From the NCBI GenBank assembly GCA_000715635.1, contig KL569141.1, positions 27,270-33,225 of the forward strand: 5,956 nt of DNA, written 5' to 3'. Within the stretch, counting starts at the first letter, position 1. The number at the start of each line of letters is the position of its first letter. Below the pieces are notes generated by a model. That model had not been told where the DNA came from. It saw only the letters and a list, made by a program, of their open reading frames with translations, and searched no databases. The stretch comes from Streptomyces violaceus (GTDB lineage: Bacteria; Actinomycetota; Actinomycetes; Streptomycetales; Streptomycetaceae). The translations under genes were made by a program, and so were the position numbers. Below, piece after piece: positions 1 to 5,956 of this stretch.

Positions 1-581
1 GAAGAGGAACACGAACAGGAGGAACACGACCAGCAACGGCGCGCCGAGAGCGGACCGCACCAGCCCTGCCATGAGCAGCCCGACCAGCCCGAACAACAGC
101 ACGGTCAGCGGCCCCACGAGCAGTTCGCCCACCGAACCGTGCCCGATCGCCCCGGGCCGGAGCGCCTCCCGGCCGAACTGCGCGGCCACACACACGGCGG
201 TGACCAGGGCCGCGGCCACGACCGACAGCGCATGGGCGACCGTACGCCGCCTCGGCTGGAGGACCAGCACCGCGAAGTGATGCTCCGTCCCGTGCCGCCG
301 CGAGCGCAGCGCGGCGTGATTGACGCACAGCAGCACCGCGAGCCCGACGAGCATCGGCGCGCCCTGGGTGGCGCGGTCGACGTCCTGGAGGGCCGGATAA
401 CCCTCCCAGTCCCTTCCGCTGCGCCATACGGTCCAGCCGCCGTACACGACGAAGGCGATCATCACCGGCAGCCTCGTCAACAGCAGGCGCGTCTCGACCA
501 GGGCCAGGGCGATCACGGCGGCCCACGATCCACCCGGCTCGGTCCGCTCGCCGGACGCGACCGGCTTCTCCACGACCGTGG

Positions 582-585
<4 letters not shown>
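1..585 (-). CDS. ABC-2 type transporter permease, C-terminus beyond window
   Basis: Probable membrane subunit of an ABC exporter; substrate unknown. The frame stays open from ATG at 585 to the left edge, giving the first 195 residues. After a polar N-terminus (about 1-35) hydrophobic segments lie near residues 38-55, 76-93, 115-136, 155-176 and from 181 onward, so at least five membrane helices are expected. Between the second and third lies a cytoplasmic stretch, E101-x3-A105-V106 with P111 and basic residues 112-114. This resembles the conserved ABC-2 loop that meets the ATPase. The start is well supported: its ATG overlaps the TGA of the ATPase gene (ATGA, 582-585), and GGAGG (minus strand, 593-597) sits 7 bases upstream. 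It is the fourth gene of a sigma/anti-sigma/ATPase/permease operon and presumably pairs with the ATPase. Family assignment rests on topology, this motif and context; the substrate cannot be inferred. Confidence 0.85.
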
Positions 586-1438
<853 letters not shown>

Positions 1439-1442
<4 letters not shown>

Positions 1443-2275
1443 GCGGCACGTCCCTGGAAGAGGTCGAATCGGTCACGAAGCAGGAAGAGCAGCCCGGCGG
1501 CGAGCGCGGCGACCGCCGCTGCCACGCCCTGCCCGGCAGCGGTGTACGGCGCGAGCGGCGCATGCGCGCCCGCCCTCAGCACATCGGCCAGCACCAGCAC
1601 TGCGACCCACGCCCCGCCGACCAGGGACGGCGCGAGCACCGGCCCCAGCCGGGGCGTCAGCGCGAGCCCCGTCGCGGTGAGCGCCAGCGCGGGCAACAGC
1701 CAGGCCAGCGCACGCAGTCCGTACGCGGGCAGCGCGAGGGTCGCCAGCCCGTTCAGGCCCAGCACCACGCCCAGCACGGCCACCGTCCGGATCATCAGCA
1801 GCCGGAACCCGTGCATCGGGGCGACGACTGCCATCTCGTACGTCGGATCCAGCGCGGGCCCGTACGACAACGCCACCCCGGCGAGCGGCAGCAGCGGCGC
1901 GAGTGCGAGGAACAGCGTGGGGGACTCCCCGCCCCGTACGAGGTGCCCCGCCCCCACGCTCAGCAGCAGCACGGCGACGACGGCTCCCAGCCAGGACCGC
2001 CGCAGCACCGGCGCCGCCGCCAGCAGCCGCGCGGTGTGCCCGGGCACCCCGAGCCGCACGATCAGCGACTCGAGCACCCCCGTCCGGGGCGCGTCCAGCT
2101 CGGCGTCGAGCCGCTCCCACCCCGCGTCGAGGGCGACCGGGTCACTGACCTCGCCCAGCGCCCCCCGGCACCGGGCACAGGCCCCCAGGTGCGCATCGGC
2201 GGACCAGAGAGCCGGCGCCGCCAACTCTCCCCGCGCATAGGCGCGCAGATCCTCTTCCGGCACGTGCCAACTCAT
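1439..2275 (-). CDS. zf-HC2 anti-sigma factor with six-helix membrane domain
   Basis: Probable membrane-bound anti-sigma factor for the ECF sigma factor encoded just upstream. The N-terminus contains H29-x3-C33-x2-C36, the zinc-binding signature of ZAS/zf-HC2 anti-sigma domains, with H4 as a possible extra ligand. Residues 1-90 should be cytoplasmic. Six hydrophobic segments follow near 94-113, 119-138, 163-182, 188-206, 214-232 and 247-266, which is unusual because most such anti-sigma factors have one helix or none. Between segments 2 and 3 lies Y146-E147-x-A149-V150 with P153 and R158/R163, similar to the ABC-2 permease loop and to the same stretch in the last gene of the operon. I infer that the membrane part may be an ABC-2 permease half. 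GGGAGG (minus strand, 2283-2288) lies 7 bases before the ATG, which overlaps the sigma stop by ATGA. The protein has 278 residues. The anti-sigma role is inferred from motif and gene order. Confidence 0.88.
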
Positions 2276-2823
2276 GCCAACGCCTCCCGCAACTGCTTGC
2301 GAGCCCGCATCGCCCGCGTCTTGACCGTCCCCGGCGGAATCCCGAGCAGTACGGCCGCTTCCCGGGTGGTGAGCCCGTCGATGACCGTCGCCTGCAGCAC
2401 CGCCCGCAACTCCGGCGACAGCCGGACGAGGGCTCCGGCGAGGTCCCCGTGCTCCACCCCCGCGAGCACGCGTTCCTCCGCCGACACCTCGTCCCGGTGC
2501 CGCAGCCGTGCCAGGGCCTGGCGCAACCGCCCCCGTGCCCCGTCACCGCGCAGCGTGTCCACCAGCCGCCGCGACCCGATGCGCCACAGCCACCCGGCCG
2601 CGTCCGCGGCGCCCTCGTCCTCCCGATAGCGGGCCTTGCCCCGCCACACCGCGAGGAACGTCTCCTGTACGACGTCGTCGACCACCCCCGGATCGGCGCA
2701 CCGCCCCCGCAGCCGGGCCCGGAGCCACGGCGCGTACCGCCGGTACAGCTCCTCGAAGGCACGCCGGTCGGCGTCCACGGCAATGGCCCGCAGCAGCTCC
2801 CCGTCGCTTCTCGTTTCGCTCAC
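2272..2823 (-). CDS. ECF-family RNA polymerase sigma factor (sigma-70 family)
   Basis: Directs RNA polymerase to a small regulon and is probably held inactive by the zinc-finger membrane protein encoded next. The 183 residues match the ECF plan. Region 2 covers about 20-92, including the core-binding stretch D49-D50-V51-V52-Q53-E54-T55-F56. A linker follows, then region 4 at about 126-180 with the helix-turn-helix [20 protein letters not shown] (151-170) that reads the -35 element. There is no region 1 or 3 and no extra C-terminal domain. The start is GTG at 2823: an in-frame TGA lies three codons upstream, and region 2 would be cut by any later start. The purine-rich GAGGAG before it ends only two bases from the GTG, too close for a normal ribosome site, and an ECF-like promoter overlaps it. 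It is the first gene of the operon and ends in an ATGA overlap with the anti-sigma gene. Target genes other than its own operon are unknown. Confidence 0.93.
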   Translation of the reverse strand: MSETRSDGELLRAIAVDADRRAFEELYRRYAPWLRARLRGRCADPGVVDDVVQETFLAVWRGKARYREDEGAADAAGWLWRIGSRRLVDTLRGDGARGRLRQALARLRHRDEVSAEERVLAGVEHGDLAGALVRLSPELRAVLQATVIDGLTTREAAVLLGIPPGTVKTRAMRARKQLREALA

Positions 2824-2830
2824 GTCTCCT

Positions 2831-2858
2831 CATCGGACCACCCGGTGCGAACGGTTCA
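2831..2858 (-). promoter_or_regulatory. putative ECF-type promoter of the sigma operon
   Basis: On the minus strand TGAACC (plus 2853-2858) lies 17 bases before CGATG (plus 2831-2835). An AAC-containing -35 and a CG-containing -10 at this spacing are typical of ECF promoters, so the operon may be autoregulated. Transcription would begin around 2823-2826, at or next to the GTG start. The -35 lies inside an imperfect palindrome with GGTT and AACC arms around a 5-base centre (2853-2865), which might be an operator. This is motif reading only. Confidence 0.4.
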
Positions 2859-3010
2859 CGAAACCACGCACGACTTTCCGACCCCCTGGACGGGCGACAG
2901 CCCCTCGGGCGCAACGGGAAACGCCACGGACCGCCCTCCCGGACACTTCAGAGTCACCAGCCCAGCAACCGACACCCCCCCAAGCTCCCCGCCCCCGTCT
3001 CCTCCCGCGG

Positions 3011-3046
3011 GGAGTGGACGCGCGGCACGTCTCTCGGAGACACTCC
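3011..3046. repeat. nested inverted repeat (possible stem-loop)
   Basis: The outer arms GGAGTG (3011-3016) and CACTCC (3041-3046) are perfectly complementary. Inside them TCTC (3030-3033) and GAGA (3037-3040) pair around a TCG loop. A CCCGCGGG palindrome (3004-3011) adjoins on the left. There is no T-run, so it does not look like a classical terminator. It could be a protein-binding site or leader structure, or chance in GC-rich DNA. Confidence 0.3.
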
Positions 3047-3072
3047 GGGCAGGCCGGGGCACCAGGGGCCAT

Positions 3073-3089
3073 CCACAGCCTGTGGGCAA
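3073..3089. repeat. CCACAG-C-CTGTGG palindrome containing a DnaA-box-like site
   Basis: Positions 3073-3085 form a perfect 6-base-arm inverted repeat around one C. The right arm extends to TGTGGGCAA (3081-3089), whose complement TTGCCCACA differs by one base from the Streptomyces DnaA box TTGTCCACA. The left arm shares only the CCACA core with that box. A single such site is not an origin. It may be a regulatory DnaA site, another factor's operator, or chance. Confidence 0.3.
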
Positions 3090-3127
3090 CCCCGGACCCC
3101 CGCGAGCCGCCCCCCGCTATCCCGCAC

Positions 3128-3160
3128 GTCATGTCTCCGTAACCATCGATTCAGACGAGC
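3128..3160 (+). promoter_or_regulatory. candidate PHO box (PhoP-binding 11-base direct repeats) upstream of ppk
   Basis: The cores GTCA (3128), GTAA (3139) and TTCA (3150) recur at exactly 11-base spacing. Streptomyces PHO boxes are built from 11-base direct repeat units with a GTTCA-like core, and ppk has been reported as a PhoP-controlled gene in S. lividans (established knowledge). The three units match the core but are poor outside it. The stretch sits in a local AT-rich island, as expected for a promoter. Binding here would put ppk under phosphate-starvation control. Confidence 0.35.
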
Positions 3161-3172
3161 TTGCGAAGCTCG
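3156..3172. repeat. perfect 7-base-arm inverted repeat with GCG loop
   Basis: CGAGCTT (3156-3162), loop GCG, AAGCTCG (3166-3172). It directly follows the candidate PHO box and lies about 140 bases before the assigned ppk start. It could be an operator or a hairpin in the ppk leader. No T-run follows, so termination is unlikely. Confidence 0.4.
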
Positions 3173-3297
3173 GGCAATGAATCCCGCCGTGCCAGAGCCT
3201 TCGCCACCCCGAGAGGGGCCAGCGGGGAACGGGAACACTCATGTGACGCCCCCGATCCCGCCCGCGCTGTCCGACGCGCCCGTGATGCTCGCGGCGC

Positions 3298-3304
3298 GGA
3301 AGAA
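3298..3304 (+). promoter_or_regulatory. probable ribosome binding site of ppk
   Basis: GGAAGAA lies upstream of ATG 3312, with about 9 bases between GGAAG and the start codon. It is a moderate match to the Shine-Dalgarno sequence, but better than anything before the alternative starts at 3177, 3243, 3282 or 3285, so it favours 3312. Confidence 0.45.
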
Positions 3305-3311
3305 TGGGTCC

Positions 3312-5543
3312 ATGAGCCAGCCGAACACCCAGGCACAGGTCCAGCACGCGCAGCCCTCCGTGGGCTCCATCGCGGCCCACCGCCCGCACACCATCGCGGC
3401 GGCCGTCTCCGACCTCGAACCCGACATCGACGCGGACCTCGACGCCTACGAGGAGTCGCCGTACGACGGGCCCCAGCTGCCACAGGGACGTTTCCTCGAC
3501 CGGGAGCGCAGCTGGCTCGCGTTCAACGAGCGTGTTCTCGAACTCGCCGAGGACCCGAGCACGCCCCTGCTGGAGCGGGCCAACTTCCTCGCGATCTTCG
3601 CCAGCAACCTGGACGAGTTCTTCATGGTCCGGGTGGCCGGTCTGAAGCGCCGTATCGCCACCGGCGTGGCCACCCGCTCCGCCTCCGGCCTCCAGCCCCG
3701 CGAGGTGCTGGAGATGATCTGGGCCCGCTCCCGCGAGCTCATGGCCCGGCACGCCGCCTGTTACCACGAGGACGTCGCCCCCGCACTCGCGGAGGAGGGC
3801 ATCCACCTGGTCCGCTGGAGCGAACTGCAGGAGAAGGAGCAGGCCCGCCTGTTCACCCTGTTCCGGCACCAGATCTTCCCCGTGCTGACCCCGCTGGCGG
3901 TCGACCCGGCGCACCCCTTCCCGTACATCTCCGGCCTGTCCCTGAACCTGGCCGTCGTCGTGCGCAACCCGGTCACGGGCCACAAGCACTTCGCCCGTGT
4001 GAAGGTGCCGCCGCTGCTGTCGAGGTTCCTGGAGAGCTCCCCGGGCCGCTACGTCCCCATCGAGGACGTCATCGCCGCCCACCTGGAGGAGCTGTTCCCG
4101 GGCATGGAGGTCCTGGAGCACCACGCCTTCCGCCTGACCAGGAACGAGGACCTGGAGGTCGAGGAGGACGACGCGGAGAACCTGCTCCAGGCCCTGGAGA
4201 AGGAGCTCATGCGGCGCCGCTTCGGGCCGCCGGTGCGCCTGGAGGTCGAGGAGTCCATCGACCGTGAGGTCCTGGACCTGCTGGTGCGCGAGCTGAAGAT
4301 CAGCGAGGCCGAGGTGTACCCGCTGCCGGGTCCCCTGGACCTCACGGGCCTCTTCCGGATCGCCTCGATCGACCGGCCGGAGCTGAAGTACCGGAAGTTC
4401 GTCGCCGGCACCCACCGCGATCTCGCCGAGGTCGAGTCGGCGTCCGCGCCGGACATCTTCGCCGCCCTCCGCGAGCGGGACGTCCTGCTGCACCACCCGT
4501 ACGACTCGTTCTCCACCTCCGTCCAGGCCTTCCTGGAGCAGGCGGCGGGCGACCCGGACGTCCTCGCGATCAAGCAGACCCTGTACCGGACCTCGGGCGA
4601 CTCCCCCATAGTCGACGCCCTCATCGAGGCCGCCGAGTCCGGCAAGCAGGTCCTGGTCCTGGTCGAGATCAAGGCCCGCTTCGACGAGCACGCCAACATC
4701 AAGTGGGCGCGCAAGCTGGAGGAGTCCGGCTGTCACGTGGTCTACGGCCTGGTCGGTCTGAAGACCCACTGCAAGCTGTCCCTGGTGGTCCGCCAGGAGG
4801 GCGAGACGCTCCGCCGCTACAGCCACGTCGGCACCGGCAACTACCACCCGAAGACGGCCCGCCTCTACGAGGACCTCGGCCTGCTCACGGCAGACCCCCA
4901 GGTCGGCGCGGACCTCTCGGACCTCTTCAACCGCCTCTCCGGCTACTCCCGCCGCGAGACCTACCGCCGTCTCCTGGTCGCCCCCAAGTCGCTGCGCGAC
5001 GGCCTGGTCGCGCGGATCACCAAGGAGATCCAGCACCACCGCGCGGGACGGCCCGCGCACGTCCGTATCAAGGTCAACTCGATGGTCGACGAGGCCGTCA
5101 TCGACGCCTGCTACCGCGCGGCCCAGGCGGGCGTGCCGGTGGACGTGTGGGTGCGCGGCATCTGCGCGCTGCGCCCGGGCGTGGCGGGCCTGTCGGAGAA
5201 CATCCGGGTCCGCTCGATCCTCGGCCGCTTCCTGGAGCACTCCCGGGTGTTCGGCTTCGGCAACGGCGGCGAGCCCGAGGTGTGGATCGGCAGCGCCGAC
5301 ATGATGCACCGCAACCTCGACCGCCGTATAGAGGCCCTGGTCAGGGTCACCGACCCGGCCCACCGGGCAGCCCTGAACCGGCTGCTGGAGACCGGCATGT
5401 CCGACGGCACCGCCTCCTGGCACCTCGGCCCGGACGGCGACTGGACCCGGCATGCGACGGACGCGGACGGCCAGCCGCTGCGCAACGTCCAGGAGATGCT
5501 CATAGACGCGCGGAGGCGCCGGCGTGGCACAGCGACACCTTGA
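3312..5543 (+). CDS. ppk: polyphosphate kinase 1 (RNA degradosome polyphosphate kinase)
   Basis: Transfers the gamma-phosphate of ATP reversibly onto inorganic polyphosphate; in Streptomyces it is also thought to regenerate ATP from ADP using polyphosphate. From ATG 3312 it has 743 residues. A low-complexity N-terminus (1-58) precedes the N domain, which opens with [17 protein letters not shown] (60-76). A middle domain spans roughly 175-360 and the two phospholipase-D-like catalytic domains about 387-560 and 565-735. Catalytic H486 sits in GLKTHCKL and the second histidine H643 in LEHSR. R426 and R456 match the E. coli Mg/phosphate residues R375 and R405. The spacings R-R 30, R-H 30 and H-H 157 equal those of the E. 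coli enzyme, so the enzyme should be active. Starts at 3177 (788 aa) or GTG 3243 (766 aa) are possible. The C-terminus ends in five arginines and overlaps the CHAD gene by 20 bases, implying cotranscription. It probably responds to phosphate limitation. Confidence 0.97.
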   Translation: MSQPNTQAQVQHAQPSVGSIAAHRPHTIAAAVSDLEPDIDADLDAYEESPYDGPQLPQGRFLDRERSWLAFNERVLELAEDPSTPLLERANFLAIFASNLDEFFMVRVAGLKRRIATGVATRSASGLQPREVLEMIWARSRELMARHAACYHEDVAPALAEEGIHLVRWSELQEKEQARLFTLFRHQIFPVLTPLAVDPAHPFPYISGLSLNLAVVVRNPVTGHKHFARVKVPPLLSRFLESSPGRYVPIEDVIAAHLEELFPGMEVLEHHAFRLTRNEDLEVEEDDAENLLQALEKELMRRRFGPPVRLEVEESIDREVLDLLVRELKISEAEVYPLPGPLDLTGLFRIASIDRPELKYRKFVAGTHRDLAEVESASAPDIFAALRERDVLLHHPYDSFSTSVQAFLEQAAGDPDVLAIKQTLYRTSGDSPIVDALIEAAESGKQVLVLVEIKARFDEHANIKWARKLEESGCHVVYGLVGLKTHCKLSLVVRQEGETLRRYSHVGTGNYHPKTARLYEDLGLLTADPQVGADLSDLFNRLSGYSRRETYRRLLVAPKSLRDGLVARITKEIQHHRAGRPAHVRIKVNSMVDEAVIDACYRAAQAGVPVDVWVRGICALRPGVAGLSENIRVRSILGRFLEHSRVFGFGNGGEPEVWIGSADMMHRNLDRRIEALVRVTDPAHRAALNRLLETGMSDGTASWHLGPDGDWTRHATDADGQPLRNVQEMLIDARRRRRGTATP
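5512..5516 (+). promoter_or_regulatory. ribosome binding site of the CHAD gene, inside ppk
   Basis: GGAGG followed by a 7-base spacer and GTG at 5524 is a near-ideal Shine-Dalgarno arrangement and fixes the start of the next gene. It lies within codons for the arginine run at the ppk C-terminus. Confidence 0.75.
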
Positions 5544-5956
5544 CCCGACGGATCCCCGGTCCAGGCACGCCGGCCCCGTCCCCACCGGGGACGCCCTCGC
5601 GGGCTACCTGCGGGCCCAGGCCACGGAGTTCCTCCGGGCGCTGCGCCTGCACCGCGAGACGGGGTCGGGCGCGGGCGGCTCGGAGGGATCCGCCGACGCG
5701 GCGCGCGCCCTGCGCCGCTCCGCCCGCCGCATCAGCGCCAGCCTGCATACGTTCCAGTCCCTCCTGGACACGGACTGGTGCGAGGGCATGCGCCCGGAAC
5801 TGGCCTGGGTCTCGGGAACCCTGGCCATGGAACACGCGTACACCGCCCGCCTGGAGCGCCTGCTGAGCGCGCTGCACCGCCTGTCGGGCTCTACGGCGTT
5901 CCCGGGCCCGACGGCAGGCGCGGCGGCACCCGCCAAGGCCAGTGCCCCGATACACC
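5524..5956 (+). CDS. CHAD domain-containing protein, C-terminus beyond window
   Basis: Probable polyphosphate-binding protein. CHAD domains are conserved histidine alpha-helical folds with a basic surface that binds polyphosphate, often encoded near polyphosphate enzymes (established knowledge). The first 144 residues are present and open to the right edge. After a polar leader (1-22) come helices at about 23-46 and 57-82, the second holding a basic cluster R61, R64, R65, R68, R69, then W85 and a third helical stretch [20 protein letters not shown] (97-116). An Ala/Pro-rich stretch begins around 123. The GTG start at 5524 is chosen because of GGAGG 7 bases upstream; it overlaps the last 20 bases of ppk in another frame, so translation is probably coupled. 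In the usual V-H-x-M-R signature the histidine position appears to be R61. Family assignment rests on the helical pattern and the ppk context. The protein may store, shield or sense the polyphosphate made by the kinase. Confidence 0.82.
   Translation, partial: MAQRHLDPTDPRSRHAGPVPTGDALAGYLRAQATEFLRALRLHRETGSGAGGSEGSADAARALRRSARRISASLHTFQSLLDTDWCEGMRPELAWVSGTLAMEHAYTARLERLLSALHRLSGSTAFPGPTAGAAAPAKASAPIH

Larger units (their letters stand above)
2824..3311. other. divergent intergenic control region between sigma gene and ppk
   Basis: This 488-base stretch separates two divergent transcription units, and I see no convincing gene in most of it. Its left end holds the sigma promoter. The centre is C-rich on the plus strand and has short inverted repeats, among them a small GGGC/GCCC hairpin at 2892-2903. 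The section at 3128-3172 is clearly less GC-rich than its surroundings and is the most likely control site of ppk. From about 3243 the ppk frame has nearly all G or C in third positions, so the last 70 bases may be coding if ppk starts earlier than assigned. No terminator is needed here because both genes point outward. Confidence 0.8.

Noticed and set aside
2850..2870. GTTCAC at 2854 as a PHO box unit
   Set aside because: One good core only. The units 11 bases on either side do not match, and the bases are better explained as the -35 of the sigma promoter and its palindrome.
2941..2962. GGACACTTCAG / AGTCACCAGCC as tandem PHO units
   Set aside because: The two 11-base units share only four positions, fewer conserved core positions than the phased set at 3128-3160, and lie further from ppk.
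3011..3046. Nested stem-loop as a transcription terminator
   Set aside because: It lies between divergent genes, where no transcript should end, and is not followed by a T-run on either strand.
3177..3242. ATG 3177 as the ppk start
   Set aside because: No good ribosome site, weak third-position GC bias in the following codons, and it sits immediately after the hairpin and candidate PHO box, where the promoter is expected. Kept only as an alternative.
3241..3246. ATGTGA start-stop mini-frame upstream of ppk
   Set aside because: A start directly followed by a stop could stall ribosomes in principle, but it arises easily by chance and has no clear ribosome site of its own.
2508..3311. Upstream extension of the ppk frame back to 2508
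   Set aside because: It would run through the divergent sigma gene and its promoter, and its translation is low-complexity. PPK homology begins only after 3312.
3129..5585. Long open frame of 818 codons on the minus strand opposite ppk
   Set aside because: It is the antisense shadow of ppk in high-GC DNA, with Val/Leu/Arg/Asp/Gly-rich composition and no recognisable domain. The plus-strand ppk has every family motif.

Overview
The window looks like the chromosome of a high-GC actinomycete, almost certainly Streptomyces. Third codon positions are nearly all G or C, I noticed no in-frame TTA codons, and the order ECF sigma gene / ppk / CHAD gene matches what I recall of the S. coelicolor ppk neighbourhood (memory, not checked here). 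There are six protein genes and no RNA genes, insertion sequences or CRISPR arrays.

Left part (1-2823, all on the minus strand, read right to left): one tight four-gene operon. It encodes an ECF sigma factor (2272-2823), a membrane protein with an N-terminal anti-sigma zinc finger and six predicted transmembrane helices (1439-2275), an ABC ATPase (582-1442), and an ABC-2 type permease that runs off the left edge (1-585). All three junctions are the same 4-base ATGA overlap, so the proteins are probably made by coupled translation. The sigma gene starts with GTG and seems to have an ECF-type promoter so close that its mRNA may be leaderless. The most interesting point is that the membrane part of the anti-sigma protein carries an ABC-2-permease-like motif also seen in the last gene. 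The anti-sigma factor may therefore itself be one permease half of the exporter.

Middle (2824-3311): a divergent 488-base control region between the sigma gene and ppk. It holds the sigma promoter, several inverted repeats, a DnaA-box-like palindrome, and a relatively AT-rich island at about 3128-3172. The island has an 11-base-phased repeat resembling the PHO boxes bound by PhoP in Streptomyces, followed by a small perfect hairpin.

Right part (3312-5956, plus strand): ppk, a complete class 1 polyphosphate kinase with all key catalytic residues, followed with a 20-base overlap by a CHAD-domain gene cut by the right edge. CHAD domains bind polyphosphate, so this pair forms a polyphosphate synthesis and binding unit. 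Whether the divergent sigma/ABC operon is linked to phosphate or polyphosphate control is open. The only evidence here is the shared intergenic region.
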